Assembly (NCBI RefSeq): GCF_011682065.1
Contig: NZ_VUYU01000026.1
Coordinates: forward strand, 33,582 to 97,581
DNA length: 64,000 bases
Direction: 5' to 3'
Source: Massilia rubra
GTDB lineage: Bacteria > Pseudomonadota > Gammaproteobacteria > Burkholderiales > Burkholderiaceae_D
The position numbers were made by a program, and so were the translations under genes. The notes below the pieces were generated by a model, which was not told where the DNA came from, searched no databases, and saw only the letters and a program-made list of their open reading frames with translations. This document shows, in pieces, positions 36,737 through 44,886 of the stretch; position 1 is the first letter of the stretch; every line of letters starts with the position of its first letter.

Positions 36737-37777
36737 TCAGGCCGGGTCGGCGCGCTTGAGCGCAATCGTCCTGCGCGCCGGTGCCGCCGCGCGGGCGCGC
36801 AGTTGCCCGCAGCCGCCATCGACATCTTGCCCGGCCGAATCGCGCAGCTTGGTCAGCACCCCGCGCCGATGCAAACTGGCCGCAATCGCGCGCGCGCTCT
36901 CCCAACTGGGCCGCTTGAACGCCAGGTCCGGGATGGTGTTGTACGGGATCATGTTCAGCACCGCGTACTTGCCTTTTAACAGGCGTACGATGCCGTCGAT
37001 CTCGTCGTCCCCATCATTGACGCCTTCGAGCAAGGTCCACTGATACTGCACCGGATAACCGGTCAGGCGCGCATAAGCTTCCCCCGCCTCGACCAGTTGT
37101 TCGGGCGTGATGCGCGGCGCGCGCGGCAGCAACTGCTCGCGCAAGGCGGGCTTGGTGGTGTGCAGCGACAAGGCCAGTGCGGGTTTGACCACGCCCTGCG
37201 CCAAACGTTCAAACACGCGCGCATCGCCGACCGTCGAAAACACCAGGTTCTTGTGGCCGATATTGCCTTCCATGCCCAGCAGATCGATGGCCTCAAGCAC
37301 ATTGTCGAGATTGTGGGCCGGCTCGCCCATGCCCATGAACACCACTTTTTTCACCACGCGCTGGGTGCGCGCCAGCACCACCTGGGCGATGATTTCGCCG
37401 CTGCTGACCTGGCGGATCAGTCCTTCGCGTCCGGTCATGCAGAACTGGCAGCCGACCGCGCAGCCGACCTGGCTCGACACGCACAGCCCGTCGCGCGGCA
37501 GCAGCACGCTTTCGACCGCCTGGCCGTCGGCCAGCCCGACCAGCAGGCGGGCCGAGCCATCTTCGCCGGGATGCGAGGAAATCAGGCGCGCCATGCCTTG
37601 CAGCTCGGCGTCGAGCGCGGGAAGGGCAGTACGTACGCCAAGAGGCAGGAAGTCGTTGGGGCGGCGGCGTCCCTGGTCGTAGGGGCGGCCCTGGACCCAG
37701 TCGCGCAGCACGCGCTGTTCGTGCAAGGGCAGGGCGCCCAGGGCGCGCAGGCGCTGGCGGATCGTTGTAAGTTGCAT
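36737..37777 (-). CDS. RlmN-family radical SAM RNA methyltransferase
   Basis: A 346-residue radical SAM enzyme. It has the CxxxCxxC cluster (CAVGCQFCMTG) preceded by the RlmN Cys (GLCVSSQVGC, matching Cys118 of E. coli RlmN), then KKVVFMGMGEPAHNLDNVLE, FSTVGDARVFERLA and a C-terminal RDSAGQDVDGGCGQLR containing the second methyl-accepting Cys. Catalytic residues for C2-adenosine methylation of 23S rRNA A2503 (and tRNA A37) are all present. It is shorter than typical RlmN (about 380 residues) and not in the usual ndk-ispG context, so it may be a paralog. Role confidence is moderate. It lies downstream of the curli operon on the same strand. Confidence 0.8.
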   Translation of the reverse strand: MQLTTIRQRLRALGALPLHEQRVLRDWVQGRPYDQGRRRPNDFLPLGVRTALPALDAELQGMARLISSHPGEDGSARLLVGLADGQAVESVLLPRDGLCVSSQVGCAVGCQFCMTGREGLIRQVSSGEIIAQVVLARTQRVVKKVVFMGMGEPAHNLDNVLEAIDLLGMEGNIGHKNLVFSTVGDARVFERLAQGVVKPALALSLHTTKPALREQLLPRAPRITPEQLVEAGEAYARLTGYPVQYQWTLLEGVNDGDDEIDGIVRLLKGKYAVLNMIPYNTIPDLAFKRPSWESARAIAASLHRRGVLTKLRDSAGQDVDGGCGQLRARAAAPARRTIALKRADPA

Positions 37778-37822
37778 CGCGCTATTTTATTGCATAACGC
37801 GATGCGGACGGCAGGATGCGAC

Positions 37823-37845
37823 GAAAACGGCGCGCTCAGCGCGCC
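37823..37845 (-). terminator. Terminator of the curli operon
   Basis: Stem GGCGCGC/GCGCGCC with a three-base loop, followed on the minus strand by GTTTTCG. It lies just after the last curlin stop, separating it from the rlmN-like gene. Confidence 0.65.
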
Positions 37846-37856
37846 GCCGTACGGCC

Positions 37857-38819
37857 TTAGTACTGGACGATGCCGGAATGGTTGTTGCTGCCGTTCTGGC
37901 TCAGGCTGGCGGTATAGCCATTCCCGGTTTGCGTGATAAACGACACATTGGCCAGGGAATTATTGGCGTTGGTGCCGGTCTGGCTGACCGTTGCCTTGTT
38001 GGCGATGCCGTTCTGCGTCACCAGCGACTGGCTGGCATTGGCGTTCTGGGTCAGGGTGGTGAGGTTGTTGCTGCCTTTCTGATTGATGGTGCTGAGATTC
38101 TTGCTACCCGCTTGTTCGGTCAGGGCATTGTTTCCCGTGCCGTCCTGGGCAATGGTCGAATTGACGTTGTTGGCGCTCTTTTGGATCGCCTTGACGTTGT
38201 TGCCGGTGCCGGCCTGGTTGACCGTCACGGTGGCGTAGTCGGTTTGCGTCTGCGCCACCGTCACCCCGTTGGCCACGCCGTTCTGGGTGACAAACGCGCC
38301 CTGGTGGCCGGAATTGAGCTGGTTGACTGCCAGCTTGTTGTCGCTGCCGGTCTGCTTGGCAATGATCTCGAAGTCGGTCACGCCCTGCTGGTCGAGGATG
38401 GCGCTGTTTTTCTGGCCGTTCTGCGACAAGGTGGCGTTCGCTTGCGTGGCGCTGTCCTGGCGTACCGTGGCGCTGTTTTGATTGCCTGTTTGCAGCAGGG
38501 TTGCCGTCGTGCGCAGGGCTTTTTCCTGGCGGATGCCGGCATTGTTCTGGTTGCCCTGCTGGGTGATCGCGGCGCTGATATCCTTGTTGACGCCGATCTG
38601 GACAATGCCGCCGGTCTTGGCAACGGAGTCGCCCGCCTTGTTGTTGTCGCCCGTTTGCGTAATCGTGGCCTTGATCAGGCCAGTCGAATTTTGCTGCACC
38701 GTATAAGCGTTGTTGCCGGTGCCTTTTTGCGCGGTGATGGAATTGAGTTCAGCCTGGGCCGAGGTGGCGGCAAATGCCAGCGTCAGTGCGCTTGCCAGGG
38801 CGGATAAATGAAGTTTCAT
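37857..38819 (-). CDS. Curlin-repeat amyloid protein (CsgA-like), long
   Basis: A secreted fibre subunit of 320 residues. It has a Sec signal (MKLHLSALASALTLAFAATS AQA) and about 12 imperfect curlin repeats of roughly 20-24 residues with the pattern (S/A)x(V/I/L)xQxGxxNxA, for example ITQQGNQNNAGIRQ and VSQTGTNANNSL, ending QNGSNNHSGIVQY. This is the major curli subunit class, exported by CsgG. It has many more repeats than E. coli CsgA (five). It is the last gene of the operon csgE-F-G-csgB-curlin-curlin. The long repeat array may give thicker or more stable fibres; this is inference. Confidence 0.9.
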   Translation of the reverse strand: MKLHLSALASALTLAFAATSAQAELNSITAQKGTGNNAYTVQQNSTGLIKATITQTGDNNKAGDSVAKTGGIVQIGVNKDISAAITQQGNQNNAGIRQEKALRTTATLLQTGNQNSATVRQDSATQANATLSQNGQKNSAILDQQGVTDFEIIAKQTGSDNKLAVNQLNSGHQGAFVTQNGVANGVTVAQTQTDYATVTVNQAGTGNNVKAIQKSANNVNSTIAQDGTGNNALTEQAGSKNLSTINQKGSNNLTTLTQNANASQSLVTQNGIANKATVSQTGTNANNSLANVSFITQTGNGYTASLSQNGSNNHSGIVQY

Positions 38820-38896
38820 GAAATGCCTCCGTAAATGGACAGGGTCAGGATGGATACGATTCAGCGACCCCGGTAGCTGAATGCTGTGATGTTTTC

Positions 38897-39661
38897 TCAG
38901 TACTGGTGCACGCCGGCGAGGTTGGCGACACCGGTCTGCGCCAGCGCCGCCATGAATCTGTCGCCGTAGGGGGCTTGGCCGACCTGGCGGACACCTGCCT
39001 GGTTGCTGCTGCCTGTCTGCAGGATGTCAAGCTCGTTCCCGCCCACGCTTTGGCTCTGCACGACGACGTTATTGGTGCCGTGCTGGACAATCGCGCTGTT
39101 GTTCTGGACGCCGTCCTGCTCGCTGCTGGCGCTGTTGCCGGCGCCGCTTTGCGACACGGCCAGGTCGGTTCGCTCGCTGTCGAACTGGCTTGCCGTTGCG
39201 CGATTGGCATGGCCGGACTGCGCGATGCGGACCTGGGAAAATGCGAGGTAATAGTGCTGCCGCACCGCTGCCGTATTGCCAGTGCCGATTTGCGTCAGGC
39301 GTGCGCTGGAGTAATGGCAACCTTCCCGCTGAGTCATGTCGGCCTGGTTGGCGCTGCCGCTTTGCAGGGCGCTCACATGAATATGGCCGACATGGCTTTG
39401 CGCGAGCCGCGCGCTGTTTGCTATGCCGTCCTGCCCGACCAGCGCCTGGGTGTAATACACGACGTCCTGCACGATCGCGCCGCTGTTCGCCGTGCCGCGC
39501 TGTTGCACGCCGGCGTTGGTGAACGTTTCCGCATCCTGCCGGATCTGGCTGGTATTGGCGCTGCCCGTCTGGGTGGCGACGGCGTTGCGCTCGGCATGGG
39601 CCGGATGGTCCGGGAAAAACAGGCCGATGCTGGCGGCGAGCGCCGCGAAAAAGGTTTTCAT
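38897..39661 (-). CDS. Curlin-repeat amyloid protein (CsgA-like), short
   Basis: A 254-residue secreted protein with a Sec signal (FFAALAASIGLFFPDHPAHA) and about nine curlin repeats such as TQTGSANTSQIRQ, AQSGHANRATASQF and LQTGSSNQAGVRQ. It ends ANLAGVHQY. It lies between csgB-like and the longer curlin, so the operon encodes two putative fibre subunits. It is less regular than the other, with Cys in EGCHY, so it could be a minor or regulatory subunit. Confidence 0.87.
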   Translation of the reverse strand: MKTFFAALAASIGLFFPDHPAHAERNAVATQTGSANTSQIRQDAETFTNAGVQQRGTANSGAIVQDVVYYTQALVGQDGIANSARLAQSHVGHIHVSALQSGSANQADMTQREGCHYSSARLTQIGTGNTAAVRQHYYLAFSQVRIAQSGHANRATASQFDSERTDLAVSQSGAGNSASSEQDGVQNNSAIVQHGTNNVVVQSQSVGGNELDILQTGSSNQAGVRQVGQAPYGDRFMAALAQTGVANLAGVHQY

Positions 39662-39702
39662 GGAGATGCTCCGGGAGAGGAAAGGGGCGATACAGGATGC
39701 GT

Positions 39703-40230
39703 TCAGCGCCCCTGGTGCTGAATCAGCGTGGCAGTTTTTCCGCTGCCCGATTGGCTTATCCGCGCGTTGCCTTCGCGCCCGTATTGCGCGATGCGCGCTG
39801 TGTTCAGGCTGCCGTGCTGGTCGACATCGGCGCGGTGGCCGACGCCCTCCTGCACGATGCTGGCCTGGTTATCCTGCCCCGCCTGGCCGACGCTGGCGTG
39901 GTTGCCCTCGCCGCTTTGCAGCAAGTCCAGTGTGTTGGCGCTGCCTTCCTGGCGCAGCGTAGCGCGCTGCAACGAGCCGCGCTGCGCGAGCTTGATCCGC
40001 TGGCCGGCCCCGGCCTGGACCCCCTCGAAAACGTGCTGCCGCCCGGCCTGCTCGATGGTGGCGCTATTGCCCGTGCCTTGCTGGCGCAGCGCCAGGGCAT
40101 GCGCTGGCGGCGCCGCGCCGGCCAGCTCGGACGGCGCCAGGTCGCCCGCGCGCGCCAGGCTGGCCGCGCACAGGCTGGCCAGGGCCAAGGCCAGGGCGGC
40201 GCGCAGCCGCAGTGTCATCCGCGCTGTCAT
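39703..40230 (-). CDS. csgB: CsgB-like curli nucleator
   Basis: A 175-residue exported curlin-family protein. After a signal peptide (RLRAALALALASLCAASLARA) come about five repeats (LRQQGTGNSATIEQ, LAQRGSLQRATLRQ, LQSGEGNHASVGQ and similar) and a basic tail (SGSGKTATLIQHQGR). Its size, position directly after csgG and basic C-terminus fit CsgB, which anchors and nucleates curli fibres at the outer membrane. The start ATG overlaps the csgG stop (ATGA 40227-40230). The assignment to CsgB over another curlin is by position and size. Confidence 0.75.
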   Translation of the reverse strand: MTARMTLRLRAALALALASLCAASLARAGDLAPSELAGAAPPAHALALRQQGTGNSATIEQAGRQHVFEGVQAGAGQRIKLAQRGSLQRATLRQEGSANTLDLLQSGEGNHASVGQAGQDNQASIVQEGVGHRADVDQHGSLNTARIAQYGREGNARISQSGSGKTATLIQHQGR

Positions 40231-41111
40231 GGCTGCGCTCCCGCGCCGCTGGCGGCCTGTTTCGCCGGCGCAAAAGGCGCGCGTTCGGCGAGGTAACGTT
40301 GCAGCACTGGATTGCTCCACTGCGACTCGTCCTGCAGCGCCCAGCTGCCTTCGCGCAGGCCCTCGACGATCAGGTGGGCGACGCCGGCTTCGAGCGCTTC
40401 GCTGACGCACAGCTGGGTCGGCTCGTTGCGCGTCATCCCGCCTTCCAGCTCAAGTAAATTTTTCACATTCACGAACTTAAAGACGCTCGGATGGATCTCA
40501 TAGGAGTAGATCGTTTTTGTGGTCGACACGCTCTGCAAGACTTGCCCACCGCGAATATCGATGCTGCGCAGGTTCACCGTGACCTGGTCGACCCGGTATT
40601 GCGTGCTCATGCCAATGCCCAGGAAGCGTGCGCCCGCGCCGCCCGTGCGTACATTGCTTTCGTAGGCAACAATGCCGCCTTCGATCAGCAGCGACGCGGC
40701 CAGCAGCGGCGGAATCTGCACCGGCGCCGCGTCGGCCGGTTGCGGCATTTCCAGCGCGCGCACGATCTTGCGTTCGGTAAGCAGGTTTTGCAGGTTCTCG
40801 CGCTCGACCGGAATGAACCAGCCCGATTCCTTGAGCGCCTTGACCAACATCGACGACGCGCCCTGCGTCACGGCGGTGGAGAACGAGCTGTCCGGGGACG
40901 GCTTGTACTGTCCGGTCTGGTCGCGGATGCCATACACGGCAACGGCCACCTTGCCTTTTGGGGCGGGCAGGCTCAGCAGGTCGCGCGTGACCGGGGTGGC
41001 GGGCGCCAGTTGCGCCCCGGCCGTCACCGCCGATGGCGGATGGCGGAACGTGCAACCGGCCAGCAGGCTCGCTCCGGCGGCGGCGGCGATCGCCCAGCGC
41101 CGGGCGTTCAT
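40227..41111 (-). CDS. csgG: Curli secretion channel lipoprotein CsgG
   Basis: Outer-membrane lipoprotein that forms the nonameric curli export pore. The 294-residue product has a lipobox (GASLLAGC, Cys acylation), then LPAPKGKVAVAVYGIRDQTG, GASSMLVKALKESGWFIPVE, RENLQNLLTERKIVR, LLAASLLIEGGIVAYESN and the membrane-strand region GGAGARFLGIGMSTQYRVDQ. This matches CsgG in order and length. The ATG at 41111 overlaps the csgF stop. It links CsgE, CsgF and the curlins in one operon. Confidence 0.93.
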   Translation of the reverse strand: MNARRWAIAAAAGASLLAGCTFRHPPSAVTAGAQLAPATPVTRDLLSLPAPKGKVAVAVYGIRDQTGQYKPSPDSSFSTAVTQGASSMLVKALKESGWFIPVERENLQNLLTERKIVRALEMPQPADAAPVQIPPLLAASLLIEGGIVAYESNVRTGGAGARFLGIGMSTQYRVDQVTVNLRSIDIRGGQVLQSVSTTKTIYSYEIHPSVFKFVNVKNLLELEGGMTRNEPTQLCVSEALEAGVAHLIVEGLREGSWALQDESQWSNPVLQRYLAERAPFAPAKQAASGAGAQP

Positions 41112-41539
41112 TGCGCCACCTCGAAGGTGGTGGTGGCGCCCGTGGACCTGTCGGTCGTGGTGATGCGCAACATCCCACCGCCGAGGTCGATGACGGTGAT
41201 GGTGAAGTTCGCGGTGGAAAAAGTTCCGGGCACCAGCTTGCCATCCTGCCCCAGCAGTTTGGAGGTGGCCGCAGAGGCGAGTTGACTTAGCACAGTGCGT
41301 TCGAGCGTTTGATTGAACTGTGCGAGCGGCGACTGGTCGAAGATAGAAGAACCGCCCAGACCCGAGCTTTCCTTGTGCTTGCTCGTTGCGGTTGCACCGG
41401 CCAGCAGGTTGGCGCCGTTGGCGGGGTAACCGCCAAACGAGGGGTTCACTGGTTGGTACACGAGTTCGGTCGCGCTGGCACTGCTCGCCAGTACGGCGAG
41501 GCACAGCGTGGCTGCGCGAAAAATAGGGTGGAATGGCAT
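41108..41539 (-). CDS. csgF: Curli assembly protein CsgF
   Basis: A 143-residue exported protein that caps CsgG at the surface and helps anchor CsgB. After the signal peptide (RAATLCLAVLASSASA) it begins TELVYQPVNPSFGGYPANGA, the conserved CsgF N-terminus that inserts in the CsgG channel, then SIFDQSPLAQFNQTLERTVL and DLGGGMLRITTTDRSTGATT near the end. It is translationally coupled to csgG (ATGA 41108-41111) and 40 bases downstream of csgE. Confidence 0.93.
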   Translation of the reverse strand: MPFHPIFRAATLCLAVLASSASATELVYQPVNPSFGGYPANGANLLAGATATSKHKESSGLGGSSIFDQSPLAQFNQTLERTVLSQLASAATSKLLGQDGKLVPGTFSTANFTITVIDLGGGMLRITTTDRSTGATTTFEVAQ

Positions 41540-41579
41540 GGCTGATTTCCTTACATATACTGAGTGGGTGGAGACAGCG

Positions 41580-42038
41580 TCAGAATTCGTCGGGCGCCAG
41601 GTCGGCGTCGTGGGTGCTCTTGCGCTCGGCGTCGGCTTCCAGCACCGCTTGCCAGGTTCGTTCGGCGGCGTCTTCGCTGAGCGATTTGATGGCCGCGCGG
41701 GCGGCCGGCAGGCGTGTTTCGAATACGCGGCGCTGGGCGAAGTCGATGCGCACTTCACTGCCGCGCCGTGCCGACGGGCGTTCGACGATGGCGAGGGTGA
41801 AGCGTTCACTGCCTTCTTTTTCGCGCCACGCGGCCATGAAGTACTGGCAGAAATCATGGCCGGCGACGGTGATCGACTGGCTGGTGACGACGCCGCTGTC
41901 GGTGTCGGACGCGAGGGCGCGCCTGCCCTGGTCCAGCGTGTCCCTTGCGTCTTGCGGCGCAGCTTGCCCGGCTGTCGCGCCGAGCATGCAGCCGAGCGAC
42001 AGCGCGCACAGGGCGAGTAGGTTGGTGGTCTTGGGCAT
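41580..42038 (-). CDS. csgE: Curli assembly protein CsgE
   Basis: A 152-residue periplasmic specificity factor that gates CsgG. It has a Sec signal (LLALCALSLGCMLGATAGQA), then TSQSITVAGHDFCQYFMAAW, ERFTLAIVERPSARRGSEV and FAQRRVFETRLPAARA, all typical of CsgE. The ATG at 42038 is chosen because the longer frame to 42176 runs through an inverted repeat. It is the first gene of the operon. No csgD-type regulator is adjacent. Confidence 0.9.
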   Translation of the reverse strand: MPKTTNLLALCALSLGCMLGATAGQAAPQDARDTLDQGRRALASDTDSGVVTSQSITVAGHDFCQYFMAAWREKEGSERFTLAIVERPSARRGSEVRIDFAQRRVFETRLPAARAAIKSLSEDAAERTWQAVLEADAERKSTHDADLAPDEF

Positions 42039-42100
42039 ACGGCCTCGCGGTTTGTTGTTCTTGTGTTGTCGCCAGAAAAATCGGCGACGGCGGTGCTGAT

Positions 42101-42221
42101 GGGGGCCTCGAAAAACCGTCGCGAGCGGTGCAAGTTTCGTCCGAGAAGCGCAGCCGTCCGAAGGTATGGTGAGCATCGCAGGGCGACAATTGCGCCGCGC
42201 AGTAGGTTTTTCGAGGCCCCC
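42101..42221. repeat. Inverted-repeat element upstream of csgE
   Basis: Perfect 17-base arms GGGGGCCTCGAAAAACC (42101-42117) and its complement (42205-42221) bound an 87-base interior with no gene. The structure looks like a small non-autonomous element. It lies 63 bases upstream of csgE, where curli promoter elements would be expected, so it may influence transcription. Confidence 0.8.
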
Positions 42222-42360
42222 TGATGAGAGTCGAGTTTATCGAGCGAGACCCCGCTGGCTTTGATGGCTGTCAAAAATTCAAGGCCGGGATGTCAAGCGC
42301 TTCGGCTGGCTAAAAATCAATACTGGCGCGCGGAAATTTGACCCGGACAAGATCTGTCCC

Positions 42361-42395
42361 AAAAGAAAATCGCGCCGCCGTGAGGGCGGCGCGAT
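42361..42395 (-). terminator. Rho-independent terminator of the PEP-CTERM gene
   Basis: Perfect 11-base stem ATCGCGCCGCC/GGCGGCGCGAT with a five-base loop, followed on the minus strand by TTTTCTTTT. It lies downstream of the stop at 42500. Confidence 0.85.
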
Positions 42396-42499
42396 CACGC
42401 TGCGGGGAGGAGGGGATGATGCTAACAACCTAGGGTGGGCGGCAGGCCTGTGTTGGCCGGCATCGTCGCGTGTTTGCGAGGCCGGCCATGCAAGGCCGT

Positions 42500-43618
42500 T
42501 CAGCGCGGTGCGCGGCGTTTGCGCGCGGCGTACAGGCCGCCCAGCGACAGCGTGACCAGCGCGAGCGTGCCCGGTTCCGGCACATCGCCGCGGCCAGGCA
42601 GGGCTGCGCCGGCGATCAGGAAGATATCGCCATAGCCGCCCGTGTCGCACGGCCCGACGGGTTTGCCGTCGGCCAGCGTCGGGCCGGACGTTTTGCCGCC
42701 GGTGCCGAAGCAACCCATCCATACCTGCACCGACAGCGTATCGTAGCCGGCGCCTTCGAGTCCTTTCAGATCGAGGCTGGGAATGTAGTTGATGAATTCC
42801 ACGGCATCCGACGCCTGGTTGGTATTGACCAGCTGGCCGCCAGTGGGGCAGTTGCTGCCGTTCGGGGAGGGATACGATACCGTGTCGCTGACCACGCAGA
42901 TCGCGCCGACCGTCAGCGCAAAGTCGGTCGAGCCTGGCGTGGTCACGCCGCTGCCGTTGAAGGTCTTTGTCGATTGAAACAGCGACGGGTCCTTGAAGAT
43001 ATCCAAGGGGTCGAGTTTCTGCGTTTCGAAGTACTTGTTGGCGAGGTTGCCGTCGGTATCGCGCAGCGTCACCAAGGCCCAGATCGGCAGGCTGGCGGTG
43101 CTGTTCTGCGGATTATTGAAGTCGAAAGCGATCATCATCTGGTGGTAGTCGCCATCGAAGGTCAGCTTGTTGTTCAGTGTGGACAGGCCCATGTCCCAGC
43201 TGAACGCGGTGTCGTTGGCCAGCAAGCCGTTGTTGGCGGGATCGTTCTGGTCGCCCGTGAAGAAGTAATCCTTCTGGCCGCCGTTGATGGTTTTGAAGCC
43301 ATTTTCCGACGGCAGCGCCGCGTCGCCGTTGGCCAGCGTGGCGCCGCCGTTCGATGCGACCACGATCGCGTCGTGCAGCGCACCCTGCGCCGCGCTGAAG
43401 GTATAGTCGCCCGTGAAGCCACCGGCGCCACTGCCGGACAAGTAGTTCAGTACGCCCGTCGAACACGAAACAAAATTGCCGTAGGTTGCGCAGGCAGAGT
43501 TGGGCGTGGGGTAGGTGCTGGAGTAGATTGGCAGCGGTCCTGCCAATGCCGCGTTGAACGTGCTGCCGGCCAATCCCAGCAGCGCAAGTGCGACGCAACG
43601 ACGTGTGATCGAGTTCAT
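42500..43618 (-). CDS. PEP-CTERM surface protein
   Basis: A 372-residue exported protein. It has a Sec signal (VALALLGLAGSTFNAALA) and a C-terminal PEP-CTERM sorting signal: GDVPEPGTLALVTLSLGGLY followed by AARKRR, recognised by exosortase/EpsH systems. The body is Gly/Ser/Asn-rich with aromatic patches, typical of extracellular matrix or surface proteins of unknown fold. Start ATG 43618 has AGGGA eight bases upstream. No exosortase gene is in the window. Adhesion or matrix function is inferred from the sorting class only. Confidence 0.88.
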   Translation of the reverse strand: MNSITRRCVALALLGLAGSTFNAALAGPLPIYSSTYPTPNSACATYGNFVSCSTGVLNYLSGSGAGGFTGDYTFSAAQGALHDAIVVASNGGATLANGDAALPSENGFKTINGGQKDYFFTGDQNDPANNGLLANDTAFSWDMGLSTLNNKLTFDGDYHQMMIAFDFNNPQNSTASLPIWALVTLRDTDGNLANKYFETQKLDPLDIFKDPSLFQSTKTFNGSGVTTPGSTDFALTVGAICVVSDTVSYPSPNGSNCPTGGQLVNTNQASDAVEFINYIPSLDLKGLEGAGYDTLSVQVWMGCFGTGGKTSGPTLADGKPVGPCDTGGYGDIFLIAGAALPGRGDVPEPGTLALVTLSLGGLYAARKRRAPR

Positions 43619-44121
43619 TTTGGGCATCCCTATGTGATTATTCTTATCGCATGGATGAGCATGGAACGTGCCAGTTTCGTAACTCTTTGTTTTGATTCAG
43701 ATCATAAAAAATATTGCCTGGAATATGTAAAGAATTCCGACAGGTAAGTAATATTTTCAAATAGTAAGGGTTGATTTTCAGGTAAACAGGCGGTGCTCGG
43801 CGCAGGGGGCGGGGATTCGACGGCGCCCGGGCAGCGTGCCAGGGTCCGCCATCATCAATCCATCGCGCCAGCCAGGCCAGGCAGGTCCACGGCTGGCCCA
43901 AGCGCTCCGGCGATTCCCATTGCGTGTGAAATGACCGGCTGTGTCGCGGGTTGACATGTGAAGCCAAGGTGAGTGACGCGTAAATAGCGCGGCCCTGGGC
44001 GCGCATGGGCCGCCCGTGCCCCGCAAAGCGCGCCGATCGATGGTGGCACACCGCTTGCTCAAGCAGCTTGTAGCGGTACTCGTTCCGCCGCCCGCGTCGC
44101 CCCACACTCAAGGAGATTCTC
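43619..44121. other. Divergent intergenic region, PEP-CTERM and unknown cluster
   Basis: About 500 bases without a supported gene. 43628-43785 is AT-rich and probably holds the PEP-CTERM promoter on the minus strand. On the plus strand a TTGACA near 43949 is a possible -35 element, without a well-spaced -10, for the four-gene cluster that starts at 44122. AAGGAG lies seven bases before that ATG. Confidence 0.4.
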
Positions 44122-44820
44122 ATGACACAAGCAAGCACGCCAACCGGCATCAGCAGCGCCATCGACGGCGTCAATTCCGCCATCCTGAACGTCACCTGGG
44201 ATGGACCTATCACCGACGGCAACGGCGCCTTCCTGATCCAGTTCTTCTCTCGGGCCAACCCGTCCGCCACCCCGGTGCAGGCGCCCAACCAGCCTGCCGG
44301 CGGCTTTCCCGTCAGCGCTGCCGGCAACAACTACAGTGTGGCGCTGACCTTCCTCTCGGCCGATGCGGCGAAGAACTACAACGAGAATTTCCAGGCCCAG
44401 GTGCAGGCCAACGCGACCGCGCCGAATACGCCGAGCGCATGGGGCTTGCAAGTCTGGTGGAATATTGGTTTCGCCATCACGGTGACGATCGGCAGCACCT
44501 CGCTCACGCTCAGGGAGCTGCCCAACGGTATCTACGTGCTGCCGGTGTCGGTCGACAATCCGCTGACGGTCACCTACGCCGACCTCAAAAGTTTTGTCGC
44601 TAAACTACCCGGCGCCATCAGCTTGCCGACCAATTTCCCGAATGGTCAACCGATCAGCAGCGCCCTGCAGGTCACCGCGTTCGCCATCGACGTCAAGCGC
44701 GCCACGTTCGAATTCGATTTCACCGCCCTCATCAAATGGGAAATTTTCACCGGGCTGACGGTCGACAGCATCGGCTTTGACATCCAGCGCACCAACGGCG
44801 TCAATTTGCTCGCTGCTTGA
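44122..44820 (+). CDS. Unknown cluster protein 1 (232 residues)
   Basis: A 232-residue protein with no signal peptide. The start ATG has AAGGAG seven bases upstream. The sequence begins MTQASTPTGISSAIDGVNSA and contains LSADAAKNYNENFQAQVQAN, WNIGFAITVTIGSTSLTLRE and VDSIGFDIQRTNGVNLLAA; it is rich in Ser, Thr, Asn and short beta-type hydrophobic stretches. I do not recognise a family. It is the first of four collinear genes (44122-49172) with strong ribosome binding sites. Confidence 0.75.
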   Translation: MTQASTPTGISSAIDGVNSAILNVTWDGPITDGNGAFLIQFFSRANPSATPVQAPNQPAGGFPVSAAGNNYSVALTFLSADAAKNYNENFQAQVQANATAPNTPSAWGLQVWWNIGFAITVTIGSTSLTLRELPNGIYVLPVSVDNPLTVTYADLKSFVAKLPGAISLPTNFPNGQPISSALQVTAFAIDVKRATFEFDFTALIKWEIFTGLTVDSIGFDIQRTNGVNLLAA

Positions 44821-44886
44821 GCGAGTCCACGGGCCGCCGCACAGTTGCCGCGGCGGCCTGTCCCCTGGTTCTTATCTGGAGTCTTC

